Shown here in pieces: positions 35,970 through 43,869 of a stretch of DNA of 64,000 nucleotides. The stretch's first letter is position 1. Each line of letters starts with the position of its first letter. The translations under genes were made by a program, and so were the position numbers. The stretch covers positions 20,448-84,447 of the forward strand of contig CALJPD010000020.1 in the NCBI GenBank assembly GCA_937981355.1, read 5' to 3'. Origin of the DNA: an uncultured Candidatus Saccharibacteria bacterium. Its GTDB lineage: Bacteria; Patescibacteriota; Saccharimonadia; Saccharimonadales; Saccharimonadaceae. The notes under the pieces were generated by a model that ran no database searches, was not told the origin of the DNA, and saw only the letters and a list, made by a program, of their open reading frames with translations.

Positions 35970-36707
35970 ATGAGCACGGAGGGGAATGCGGTTATGATGA
36001 GCGGCGCTTCCTGGGGGGAGGCGTCGCTCTTTGTTGCGGCGGCACACGACCTCAAGTCGCCACTGGCGTTGCTACGGCAATTGGCGCTGAGCTTGGAGGC
36101 CGGGGGGCTGTCGCCCGTCGAGGTGGCCGAGCTAGCCCGGCGGATGGCACTCACCAGCGAGCGGGCCTTGCGCCTCACCACCGACTTAACGCAATCCACC
36201 CGTCTTCACGAGGAGTTATTTGGTATCGAGCCGCTCAACTTGGCTCTGGTGGCGCGCGACGTCGTGGCCGAGCTCCAGCCACTCTACGCAGCCAAGGGGC
36301 GTCGCCTGACGGTACGTGTGCCGCGGCGGGCAGTGGTGGGTCTTGGCAACCGCGACCTCCTGCGGCGCGTTCTGTGCAATTTCGCCGACAACGCACTCCA
36401 CTACAGTGGCGAAGGCGATGCACCCGTGGTAGTGCGACTCTCCCGGCGAGCTGGTGGCCAGGTAATCCGCCTAGCGGTGCGCGATTACGGCCCAGCCATT
36501 CCGCCATCACTTTGGCAGCAGTTGGAACAACGCCTTGGCATCAGCGCACAGCCATTGCACAGCCGGCCAGGCAGCAGTGGCCTAGGGCTCTACATTGCGG
36601 GGCAATTTGCCAGTGCGATGGAGGCGCAGATTGGGGCAGTGCGGCACCGCGATGGGGCTACCTTCTACATCGATCTCCAGGCGGTGTATCAACAGAGGTT
36701 ATTATGA
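35970..36707 (+). CDS. cytosolic histidine kinase without a sensor domain
   Basis: 245 residues. The phospho-acceptor His26 lies in AAAHDLKSPLALL, the N box in NFADNALHYSG near residue 137, a degenerate G1 box in VRDYGPAIP, and G2 in GSSGLGLYIAG near residue 205. No transmembrane segment and only about 20 residues precede the H box, so input must come from a partner protein or from the cytoplasm. It overlaps the response regulator gene by 4 nt (ATGA). Confidence 0.9.
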   Translation: MSTEGNAVMMSGASWGEASLFVAAAHDLKSPLALLRQLALSLEAGGLSPVEVAELARRMALTSERALRLTTDLTQSTRLHEELFGIEPLNLALVARDVVAELQPLYAAKGRRLTVRVPRRAVVGLGNRDLLRRVLCNFADNALHYSGEGDAPVVVRLSRRAGGQVIRLAVRDYGPAIPPSLWQQLEQRLGISAQPLHSRPGSSGLGLYIAGQFASAMEAQIGAVRHRDGATFYIDLQAVYQQRLL

Positions 36708-37096
36708 TGCAATCGCCGCCGCGGGTGTTGGTCATCGACGATGATCAATGGTTTGCTGAGCTGCAGCTTGCGGCGGTGCGGCGGGCTGGTATGGTGCCCG
36801 TCTATGCGGCCGATGTATTGGCTGGCATGGCAGCGCTCGACGAGGCGCTCCCAGCAGTGATTATCCTCGATATGTTTATGCCCGGGGGTAATGGCCTGGT
36901 GCTGCTCCACGAGCTGCAATCGTATAGCGATACAGCGCGCATCCCCATTATCATCTGTAGTAATAATGCGAGCGACATGACGCTAGCCGATCTCGCACCC
37001 TACGGTGTCGTTGCCTTGCTGGACAAAACAACGATGCACCCGAGCGACGTGACGAACGTACTACGCAGGTGCATCCCAAGCGAGGTAGCGACATGA
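36704..37096 (+). CDS. single-domain response regulator
   Basis: 130 residues. Receiver domain with acidic triplet DDD at 12-14, Asp56 in ILDMFMP, Ser86 and Lys108 in LLDKT. No output domain. ATG 36704 overlaps the kinase stop; ATG 36707 is an alternative. A longer in-frame extension reaching back to 35939 exists only because this frame stays open through the kinase gene and was rejected. It overlaps recO by 4 nt. The kinase and this protein form a pair whose output must be by protein contact. Confidence 0.88.
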   Translation: MMQSPPRVLVIDDDQWFAELQLAAVRRAGMVPVYAADVLAGMAALDEALPAVIILDMFMPGGNGLVLLHELQSYSDTARIPIIICSNNASDMTLADLAPYGVVALLDKTTMHPSDVTNVLRRCIPSEVAT

Positions 37097-37767
37097 GTAT
37101 GCAGCGCACCACAGCGATCGTCCTGCGCCGCACCAACTATGGCGAGGCCGACCGTGTACTGCAATTGCTCACGCCAGAGGGGCAGCGGGCGGTAATTGCC
37201 AAGGGTGTCCGGCGCGAAAAGAGCCGGCTGGCTGGGGCAGTTGAACTCTTTGCGATCAGCGATGTCGTCATCCGCCAGGGACGCAGTGAGCTGGGCGTGC
37301 TAACACAGGCCCGCCTGACGAAGTATTATCAGACAATCGTGGCCGATTATGATCGCCTACAAGCTGGCTATGCCGCCATCCAGCTGGTGGCGCAGGCCAG
37401 CCGCATGCTAGACGAGCCAGCGTGGTATGAGGTACTGCGCTTGGTATATGAGGGGCTCAATCAGACTAGTGTGCCCGTCATGCTTACTCAAGCCTGGCTA
37501 GCCATCCACTATGCGGCGCTGCAGGGCTACGAGCTTAACCTGCTGCGCGACGTCGTAGGCCAACCCCTCCAGCCCGAGCGGCGGTATATGTATGACGGGT
37601 CAGAACGTGGCCTGCGCCTCAGCGACCAAGGCGACATCACTGCAGCGCATATCAAGTTGCTCCGCCTACTCGCCACGCGCCCACCCACAGTAGTAGCACA
37701 GGTCGGTGGTGTGCTAGCCATCCTGCCCGAATGCTGGCTGGTGGCACGGCAGCATGCTGGGGTGTAA
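37093..37767 (+). CDS. recO: DNA repair protein RecO
   Basis: 224 residues from ATG 37093, which overlaps the preceding stop (ATGA); ATG 37099 is an alternative. The N-terminal OB domain (TTAIVLRRTNYGEADRVLQLLT, GVRREKSRLAG) is followed by the helical domain. The zinc-finger Cys cluster of many RecO proteins is absent. It loads RecA with RecF/RecR in gap repair. Its place in an operon with a two-component pair is unusual. Confidence 0.85.
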   Translation: MSMQRTTAIVLRRTNYGEADRVLQLLTPEGQRAVIAKGVRREKSRLAGAVELFAISDVVIRQGRSELGVLTQARLTKYYQTIVADYDRLQAGYAAIQLVAQASRMLDEPAWYEVLRLVYEGLNQTSVPVMLTQAWLAIHYAALQGYELNLLRDVVGQPLQPERRYMYDGSERGLRLSDQGDITAAHIKLLRLLATRPPTVVAQVGGVLAILPECWLVARQHAGV

Positions 37768-38022
37768 TGCTATAGCTTGGATTGCAAGATCCTCTCTGCC
37801 ACCCCCTAGCAACTCACCGCACCGAAAATGTTCCGGCCAGAACATACAGCAGAGCTCTTCCGTCTGTTTGATCGCTGGCCTCCATATATTTTCTTGTTCG
37901 GTGAATTGCTTGGGGTAGAGCGTGCGGTTATTGAGATGGAGGCATTAATGCTGCGTATAGCCATAAGACATACTCTACTTAAGAAATGCTATAATAATAC
38001 CAAAGAACCAATCATGAAGCTA

Positions 38023-38039
38023 CCGCGTTGCCAACGCGG
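38023..38039 (+). promoter_or_regulatory. leader hairpin before glyS
   Basis: CCGCGTT and AACGCGG form a perfect 7-bp stem with a 3-nt loop. It lies between the TATAAT box (37990-37995) and the AAAGGA ribosome binding site of glyS. It could stabilise the mRNA or tune translation. Confidence 0.45.
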
Positions 38040-38052
38040 AGAAAGGACGCGT

Positions 38053-39408
38053 GTGAGTAGCGCAACGAGCAACGTAACAATGGAAGCAATTATTAGCCTG
38101 TGCAAGCGCCGCGGCTTTATTTATCAGGGGTCGGACGTGTACGGTGGCCTGAGTGGCACGTGGGACTACGGCCCGCTAGGCGTGGCGCTCAAACGCAATA
38201 TTATGAACCTGTGGTGGCGCAGATTCGTCGACGAGCGTGACGACATGTACGGCGTCGATGCAGCAATTTTGATGAATCAGAAGGTGTGGAAGGCGAGTGG
38301 GCATGTGGATACCTTCGTCGATCCGCTATGTGAAGATACAGTTAATCACCGCCGCTACCGCACCGATCATATCCTCAAAGATAATGGCGTTGATGCAGAC
38401 GGCATGACCATGGAGCAAATGGATGCGGCGATTGCAGAACAAGGCATCAAAAGCCCGGATGGTAATCCGCTAAGCAAATCGCGCACCTTCAATATGATGT
38501 TCAAAACGCACGTTGGTGCGACCGAAAGTGAGGATAGTATCTCTTATCTTCGTCCCGAAACCGCTCAAGGTATCTTCACCAATTTCAAAAACGTCGTCGA
38601 TAGTTTCTATCCTAATTTGCCGTTTGGTATCGCTCAGCAGGGCAAGGCCTTTCGTAATGAAATTGCACCGCGCGACTTCGTCTTTCGCTCCCGTGAGTTT
38701 GAGCAGATGGAGATTGAATATTTTGTCTACCCTGAGCATTGGCAAGAGGCGTTTGATGAGCTGCTGGCGGCGACACATGTATTTTTGGCAGAATTGGGCT
38801 TGAAACCAGAGCACATCCACGAGCTGGACGTGCCGGCAGAGGATCGGGCGCACTACAGCAAAAAGACGATTGACATCGAATACGACTATCCAATCGGTCG
38901 CGAGGAGCTGATGGGCATCGCCTACCGGACCGATTTTGACCTGATGAACATCCAGCGAGCCAGCGGCAAGAGTATGGAGTACACCGTCAAGGGGACGAAC
39001 ACAAAATTTGTTCCGCACGTCATTGAGCCATCGTTTGGTGTGGAGCGGGCGCTGATGGCAGTGCTGGCCAGTAGCTACCGCGAGGACGAGCAAAATGGTG
39101 AAAAGCGGGTGTATTTGGCGTTGCCAGAGCATTTGGCGCCAGTCAAATTTGCCGTTTCACCGCTACTCAAAAATAAGCCAGAATTGGTGGAAAAAGCCCG
39201 CGAAGTCTACGCCGCACTCGCCAAAGCCAACCCCGGCCGGGTGATGTGGGACGACAACGGCAACATCGGCAAACGCTACCGCCGCCAAGACGAAATCGGC
39301 ACGCCGCACTGCGTGGTCATCGACTTCCAGACGCTGGAGGACGGTACGGTGACGGTACGTGAGCGAGATACGACGGAGCAGCGGCGGGTGAGTGTTAAAG
39401 AATTGTAA
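38053..39408 (+). CDS. glyS: glycyl-tRNA synthetase, dimeric class II type
   Basis: About 451 residues. GTG 38053 is preferred: AAAGGA lies 5 nt upstream, after the leader hairpin. ATG 38014 and ATG 38080 are in frame. It joins Gly to tRNA-Gly. The N-terminal catalytic core (YGGLSGTWDYGPLGVALK), motif 2 (GKAFRNEIAPRDFVFRSREFEQME), motif 3 (EPSFGVERALMAVL) and a C-terminal anticodon domain are all present. This is the alpha2 form related to archaeal and eukaryotic enzymes, not the alpha2beta2 form of many bacteria. The gap 37768-38052 holds its promoter and leader only. Confidence 0.95.
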   Translation: MSSATSNVTMEAIISLCKRRGFIYQGSDVYGGLSGTWDYGPLGVALKRNIMNLWWRRFVDERDDMYGVDAAILMNQKVWKASGHVDTFVDPLCEDTVNHRRYRTDHILKDNGVDADGMTMEQMDAAIAEQGIKSPDGNPLSKSRTFNMMFKTHVGATESEDSISYLRPETAQGIFTNFKNVVDSFYPNLPFGIAQQGKAFRNEIAPRDFVFRSREFEQMEIEYFVYPEHWQEAFDELLAATHVFLAELGLKPEHIHELDVPAEDRAHYSKKTIDIEYDYPIGREELMGIAYRTDFDLMNIQRASGKSMEYTVKGTNTKFVPHVIEPSFGVERALMAVLASSYREDEQNGEKRVYLALPEHLAPVKFAVSPLLKNKPELVEKAREVYAALAKANPGRVMWDDNGNIGKRYRRQDEIGTPHCVVIDFQTLEDGTVTVRERDTTEQRRVSVKEL

Positions 39409-39413
39409 GAAGA

Positions 39414-40727
39414 ATGACTAAGCATGCAGCAGAGAAGAGTCTTAATATACAAAATCGTCTCTTTCAAGAATATCAAGATGCCTATTATAAAACGAAGAAC
39501 CTCCCTCTAGCTCTAAAAAAGCTAGAAGAGCTACTAGAAATAACTAGCTTAAAGCAGTTTGTCTCATATCTTATAGTCGACGTATATACCCAAATGGGCA
39601 AACCTGCCGAGGAGGCGTACAAAATTGCAAATAAGGGCATCCAGTATCCATATCCCTTTTCTGGGTTATATAAGCAACATGCTGAGTTGGTCCTTGAAAC
39701 TGGTAGCAGTAAAAATGATCTTGAAATAGCACTCTCATCTATAAATGAGGCTATCCATCTATACAACCAGGAAAGTAGTAATGAGAACATTGATGACATA
39801 GTGCGTAATGTTGATTCATTAAAATATTGGTTTGAGAATAAAACCAAGACTCGTATGGAGATGGCTAATTTGCAGAGTGATATCAAGAGTCTTATATATA
39901 GCCGAACTCTGTATGATGGAGTGCAACGGGCTTATAGTGAAATGGAAAAAGATATACAGCAGATAAAGCGTGATATGATCCAGGAGAAACAGAGAACGAT
40001 TGAATTAATGGCACTGTTTGCAGCAATAATCGCGCTCATCCTTTCGAATGTTCAAGCTTTGTCGCAAGAGAAAGAGTGGTGGCATATTCTTATAGTCAAT
40101 GGCTCACTATTGATCGCATTAACGTGGATTATGTGTTTAGTGTGGATGATTGGTCGTAGCAAAATAAGTAGAGTGATTATTTGCTATAATAGTGCCATGA
40201 GTCAATGTAAAACGGGTAATTATGCTTTTATTGATGGACAGAATTTGTATCGCGGCACGGCAAAAACCCAGCCGGCATGGCAGATTGATTTAACACGCTT
40301 TCGCATTTATTTGCACGAAAAATATCATGTCGAAAAAGCATTTTATTATCTTGGCTATACCATAGATGGTCCGCAAGCGGAAAAATTATATGAAGAGATT
40401 CAGTCAGCTGGATTTATTCTTGTGTTTCGTCAGCATAATTCTGCAATGTTGAGTCACAAAAAGGGTAATGTTGATTCAGATATCATTTTTAGTATCATGA
40501 AGCGGCTCTATAAAGGTGAGCCGTTCGAAAAGGTTATACTTATCTCTGGTGATGGTGATTATAAGATGTTGGTTGATTTTCTGATTGAGCATGGGAGGTT
40601 TGCTAAAATATTATTCCCGAATGCACGATACCGCTCATCACTATACAAGGATATTTCGGCAAACTATTACGCAAGCTTGGATGAACCAGCTGTCAGGCGC
40701 AAAATAGAAAAAGAAAAGGGTCCTTAG
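39414..40727 (+). CDS. two-transmembrane protein fused in frame to an NYN (PIN-like) nuclease domain
   Basis: 437 residues if read through. Residues 1-150 are helical and TPR-like; 150-205 is a coiled coil; two transmembrane helices follow at about 205-225 and 232-250. From residue 262 begins an NYN/LabA-type domain: AFIDGQNLY (first Asp), GNVDSDIIF, and ISGDGDYKMLVDFL with acidic residues expected at a metal-dependent RNase site. At 40182-40190 an internal TGCTATAAT ends 6 nt before an in-frame ATG at 40197, so the 176-residue NYN protein can also be made alone. The stretch AT-rich unlike neighbouring glyS suggests acquisition. Function in RNA cleavage or defence is inference. Confidence 0.75.
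   Translation: MTKHAAEKSLNIQNRLFQEYQDAYYKTKNLPLALKKLEELLEITSLKQFVSYLIVDVYTQMGKPAEEAYKIANKGIQYPYPFSGLYKQHAELVLETGSSKNDLEIALSSINEAIHLYNQESSNENIDDIVRNVDSLKYWFENKTKTRMEMANLQSDIKSLIYSRTLYDGVQRAYSEMEKDIQQIKRDMIQEKQRTIELMALFAAIIALILSNVQALSQEKEWWHILIVNGSLLIALTWIMCLVWMIGRSKISRVIICYNSAMSQCKTGNYAFIDGQNLYRGTAKTQPAWQIDLTRFRIYLHEKYHVEKAFYYLGYTIDGPQAEKLYEEIQSAGFILVFRQHNSAMLSHKKGNVDSDIIFSIMKRLYKGEPFEKVILISGDGDYKMLVDFLIEHGRFAKILFPNARYRSSLYKDISANYYASLDEPAVRRKIEKEKGP
40182..40190 (+). promoter_or_regulatory. internal extended -10 promoter for the NYN protein
   Basis: TGCTATAAT ends 6 nt before ATG 40197, inside the longer open frame. Confidence 0.6.
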
Positions 40728-40853
40728 GCAATTAACCGTTCGGAACCTTTTCGTCTTAATATCTCTATTGTAACAAAAAGATAGAAAGAAGACAAATAAA
40801 CTGATTAAAGAAGCAAATAGTGAGAAAGAAATAAGGATGCTATAATTACTCTC
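40689..40853 (+). repeat. direct repeat copy A: terminator plus promoter module
   Basis: Begins in the last codons of the NYN gene (AGCTGTC) and contains a hairpin (AAAAGGGTCC / GGAACCTTTT, 40714-40751) and ends with TGCTATAAT at 40838-40846. A diverged copy lies at 41637-41833 on the other side of the NUDIX gene. Identity is highest over the first 85 nt and again over the last 45 nt. Confidence 0.75.
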
Positions 40854-41330
40854 ATGCCAAAAAATACCAACGGACACCTCATTACGCAAAATGCAGACGG
40901 AATAGTTCGCCACGATTATCTCTACCGCATCTCCCTCAAAGCATTAATATATAACGACGCTGGGCAGATCTTGGTTGTCAAAGAAATTGATCGGCCGTTT
41001 TGGGATTTGCCTGGTGGCGGAATGGATTATGATGAGACGATTGAGTCATCGCTAAAGCGCGAGCTGCATGAAGAGGTCGGCTACCGGGGCGATGTGCGCT
41101 ATCAAATTTTTGACGCATCGGATCAGATATATATTGAGCGGCTTGATGCGTATCAAATCTGTTTTTATTGCCGCGTTTGGCCCGAGAACTTCGACTTTGC
41201 GCCAGGAGAGGAGGGTGATGATGTGATGTTCATCAGCCCTGATGATCTACAAGGCACTGGCTACGACGCGACCGATCGGGCATATGCGGCGCACAAGAAA
41301 TGGCAACAACTGTATAGTGCCTCGACTTGA
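40854..41330 (+). CDS. NUDIX hydrolase
   Basis: 158 residues. The Nudix box GGGMDYDETIESSLKRELHEEVGY (about 56-79) is complete (Gx5Ex7REUxEExGU). It hydrolyses a nucleoside diphosphate linked to another group; the substrate is not predictable. ATG 40854 follows 7 nt after TGCTATAAT, predicting a leaderless mRNA. The gene is enclosed by two copies of a terminator-promoter repeat, as if inserted as a cassette. Confidence 0.88.
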   Translation: MPKNTNGHLITQNADGIVRHDYLYRISLKALIYNDAGQILVVKEIDRPFWDLPGGGMDYDETIESSLKRELHEEVGYRGDVRYQIFDASDQIYIERLDAYQICFYCRVWPENFDFAPGEEGDDVMFISPDDLQGTGYDATDRAYAAHKKWQQLYSAST

Positions 41331-41410
41331 ATCCGTCTCCCGTCGAGGTTTTTGGTATAATCATTGATTGCTAAAACTTCTTATATAAAGCCGCTGAGAT
41401 CAGTAAAGTA

Positions 41411-41620
41411 ATGAGTGGCCAAGAGAACATTGAGCATTCGATAGATATACTACAGTAAGTGAATCACATTGGTACCGGCCACATGCCAGAGCACGCCATG
41501 GTGGCTAGTGATTATGCTATCAAGGTCATCAATCTCCTTTATCCCGGCGATAGGGCCGCTATCACCCACGAACGCCAATGGCAGGTGCGGGTGATGAGGG
41601 AGGAGATGGCGGTTGTATAG
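41411..41620 (+). pseudogene. possible gene remnant with internal stop
   Basis: ATG 41411 reads 15 codons to TAA, and the same frame continues from GTG 41459 for 53 codons with coding-like residues (HIGTGHMPEHAMVASDYAIKV). It lies in the 525-nt gap 41331-41855 between the NUDIX gene and repeat copy B. I recognise no family; it may be a decayed small gene or chance. Confidence 0.3.
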
Positions 41621-41636
41621 CTTGAGGCAGTAAGTT

Positions 41637-41833
41637 AGCTGTCCGGCACTAAATAGAAAAAAAGGGTCCTTAGGCAATTAACTGTTCTGAACCTTTTCGT
41701 CTTAATAGCTCTATTGTAACGACATAGAAGAATAAAGCAAATGAGCTAACTTAGTTATGGTGGATAGTTATCTATATAAGTAAATAGCGAGAAAAGCTTC
41801 AGGGTGGTATAATCACCTCATACCAACAAAATC
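41637..41833 (+). repeat. direct repeat copy B with a lost start codon
   Basis: Diverged copy of 40689-40853. It keeps a remnant of the NYN gene tail, the hairpin (41660-41697) and TATAAT at 41808-41813. Where copy A has ATG after 7 nt, copy B has ATA after 6 nt in the matching context (CTCATGCC versus CTCATACC), so the leaderless start is lost. The following gene instead begins 36 nt further on with a longer leader. Confidence 0.75.
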
Positions 41834-41855
41834 ACAAAAGGCTAGGTGTATACAT

Positions 41856-42830
41856 ATGAGTAACACGACAGAAAAAACATACAATTCACTCCCTCTCATT
41901 AAAAAAGAGCATCGCAACAAAGTACTCATCACCCTCTTTCTCTTGACGGCACTCGCCGGAGGCGGCTACTGGGCGGTTGTAGCTGCGACAAGCAGTAGCG
42001 CGCCGCCGGTAGCGCTAGCATTGCGCTTGGCGTATATCGCGGTTTTGTATATGCCGGTACCACTGTATACGCTCTTACTGAGTCGATTTATGCTTGGCAT
42101 ACCAATACCATTTCGTGCGTTGTTATCATTAAAGCACATTACCGTGAAGAAGTATGCGCTGGTCGCTGGACTATTCTTGGCTTGGGCAGTATTGATGATT
42201 GGCTCCGTTGCGGTTCTTGGCTGGCTGTGGCCAGAGACTTTTGGACATCTGGCAACAACTAATGGACATTTGGTGCACAACCTTGAGAAGCTCATCGGCA
42301 CATCGGTCGATACTAGCGCGATGAATATGCCACCAACACCGCTTGCCATGCTGCCGCTTGGTATCTTTGGTGCATTGATGGCTGGGCTAACGGTAAATGC
42401 GATTTTTGCGATGACAGAGGAGATTATGTGGCGTGGTTACCTTGCGCAGGCATTTGCTGGACGGCCATTTTGCAAGAAATATGTGACGATTGGCGTGCTG
42501 TGGGGGCTGTGGCATATTCCACTGATTGCTCTAGGGTATAACTACGGCACAGCGAATGCGCTTCCGGGGTCGGTGTTGTTCATTGGATTTTGTGTGGTGA
42601 TGTCGCTTGTGCTTGGTTTTGTCGTTGAGCGAACCAGAAGCGTGTGGCTTGCTGCCGTGCTGCATGGGACGTTTAATGGCTTCTCGCAAGTTATGTTGCT
42701 TCTGGTCGTTGGTGGGAGTTCGCTGTTGGCTAGCTCAGCAGTAGGCGTTGTCTCGCTTGTGGCGTGGCTAGTAGTGTTTGTGGGTTGCTATATAAGCACT
42801 GCTTGTGCATCTGTCACAAAGCGAGTATAA
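41856..42830 (+). CDS. CPBP family intramembrane metalloprotease (CAAX/Abi type)
   Basis: 324 residues, about eight transmembrane segments. The active-site motifs are visible: EEIMWRG (EExxxR, near residue 188), GLWHIPL (His, near residue 222) and HGTFNG (near residue 270). Bacterial members process peptides or protect against bacteriocins; the role here is unknown. The leader uses the TATAAT of repeat copy B (41808-41813); an AGGCTAGG-like site lies about 12 nt before ATG. Confidence 0.88.
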   Translation: MSNTTEKTYNSLPLIKKEHRNKVLITLFLLTALAGGGYWAVVAATSSSAPPVALALRLAYIAVLYMPVPLYTLLLSRFMLGIPIPFRALLSLKHITVKKYALVAGLFLAWAVLMIGSVAVLGWLWPETFGHLATTNGHLVHNLEKLIGTSVDTSAMNMPPTPLAMLPLGIFGALMAGLTVNAIFAMTEEIMWRGYLAQAFAGRPFCKKYVTIGVLWGLWHIPLIALGYNYGTANALPGSVLFIGFCVVMSLVLGFVVERTRSVWLAAVLHGTFNGFSQVMLLLVVGGSSLLASSAVGVVSLVAWLVVFVGCYISTACASVTKRV

Positions 42831-42879
42831 GCGGACTGCCTCATCCAGGAGGGTCGATTCCGCTAAACTCCTAGAGAGG

Positions 42880-42885
42880 TATAAT
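42880..42885 (+). promoter_or_regulatory. -10 box before a 29-codon frame
   Basis: TATAAT ends 6 nt before GTG 42892. Confidence 0.4.
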
Positions 42886-42891
42886 AAAATC

Positions 42892-42981
42892 GTGCGTATA
42901 ACTCGTCGTATTCAAGCAGTAAAGCTAAAGCTTCGCCATATTGGGAGATTGCTGGTAATACTCAGATCAACCACACATTAA
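42892..42981 (+). CDS. possible 29-residue leaderless basic peptide gene
   Basis: GTG 42892 lies 6 nt after a perfect TATAAT, and the frame runs 29 codons to TAA. The peptide is strongly basic and amphipathic (RITRRIQAVKLKLRHIGRLL). It sits upstream of the AbrB-Doc pair. A small membrane-active or RNA-binding peptide is conceivable; chance is also possible. Confidence 0.35.
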   Translation: MRITRRIQAVKLKLRHIGRLLVILRSTTH

Positions 42982-43037
42982 GTATATAGCACGAGATCGA
43001 CACGATTAATTGTCGCGTGACATGCTTATTCCAATTT

Positions 43038-43046
43038 TGTTATAAT
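43038..43046 (+). promoter_or_regulatory. extended -10 promoter of the toxin-antitoxin operon
   Basis: TGTTATAAT ends 6 nt before ATG 43053. Confidence 0.65.
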
Positions 43047-43052
43047 GAGCCT

Positions 43053-43289
43053 ATGACGATTACCACAATCCAAAAGATCATCAAAATCGGCTCGAGCCGT
43101 GGCGTGACGCTGCCGGCTAAGCAGCTGCGGGCGCTTGGCTGGCAGGAGGGGGATGAAGTGCGCATTGTGGTTGATACGGTGAGTTCTGCTCATACACCAG
43201 TGCAACCAGCAACTGACCAAGTGCGGCGTGACTACGAAACATTCACGCAGCAGTATGGTGAAACGCTGAAGAATTTGGCTGACCGATGA
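43053..43289 (+). CDS. AbrB/SpoVT-fold antitoxin
   Basis: 78 residues from ATG 43053, fixed by the TATAAT box 6 nt upstream. The swapped-hairpin AbrB fold is visible in IIKIGSSRGVTLPAKQLRALGWQEGDEVRIVV. The C-terminal 35 residues (about YETFTQQYGETLKNLADR) probably bind and block the toxin. It overlaps the Doc gene by 4 nt and is expected to repress the operon. Confidence 0.85.
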   Translation: MTITTIQKIIKIGSSRGVTLPAKQLRALGWQEGDEVRIVVDTVSSAHTPVQPATDQVRRDYETFTQQYGETLKNLADR

Positions 43290-43672
43290 TGCGCTATCTA
43301 ACAACGGATGAGATTCAAGCATTACATTATTGGGTGATTGCGGACTATGGTGGCTCGCATGGTCTGCGCGACGCGAAGGCACTTGCGTCACTCGTCGTTA
43401 CACCACAGGCAGTGTTGTTTGGTCGTGAGCTCTATGGATCGGTGCATAAAAAAGCAGCAGTGTATCTCCATCATTGCATCGCTGACCATCCGTTTATAGA
43501 TGGGAATAAACGGACAGCAGTAACACTAACTGGAGTATTTTTATTACGCAATGATGTCTGGTTGCGAGCGGCACCCCAAGAACTTGAGAATATAGCAGTG
43601 CAGATTGCCACCGATCATTGGGATATCGTGCACATCGCACGGTGGTTGCAAGAAAATACTGAGGAAATATAG
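43286..43672 (+). CDS. doc: Doc-type Fic toxin
   Basis: 128 residues. The Fic/Doc motif HPFIDGNKRTA is complete near residue 72, and the N-terminal region (LTTDEIQALH) matches Doc. P1 Doc phosphorylates EF-Tu; this is the likely activity. Doc is usually paired with Phd, but here the antitoxin is AbrB-like. ATGA overlap with the antitoxin. Confidence 0.9.
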   Translation: MMRYLTTDEIQALHYWVIADYGGSHGLRDAKALASLVVTPQAVLFGRELYGSVHKKAAVYLHHCIADHPFIDGNKRTAVTLTGVFLLRNDVWLRAAPQELENIAVQIATDHWDIVHIARWLQENTEEI

Positions 43673-43835
43673 TATACTTCTCCACAATATTTCCACAGAG
43701 TGATGTATTTTCTACACACAGATAACGATGGTGAATTCCTGGGGTCTAGGGCAGAAGGCTCGTTTATTTCAGACCCAATATACCCCTTGTTACCATAAGC
43801 ACAATAATGCTATAATGCGAACGTTATATTAAGGT

Positions 43836-43850
43836 GTTGTGTTTCACAAC
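43836..43850 (+). promoter_or_regulatory. leader hairpin before the propeller gene
   Basis: GTTGTG and CACAAC form a stem with a TTT loop between TATAAT (43811-43816) and the AAGGAGGG site of the next gene. It may protect the mRNA 5' end. Confidence 0.4.
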
Positions 43851-43869
43851 AAAAAAGGAGGGTTATTGC

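Noticed and set aside
35939..36703. 255-residue N-terminal extension of the second response regulator
   Set aside because: It is the kinase gene read in another frame; Arg/Gly/Ala-rich without structure, and the true start overlaps the kinase stop.
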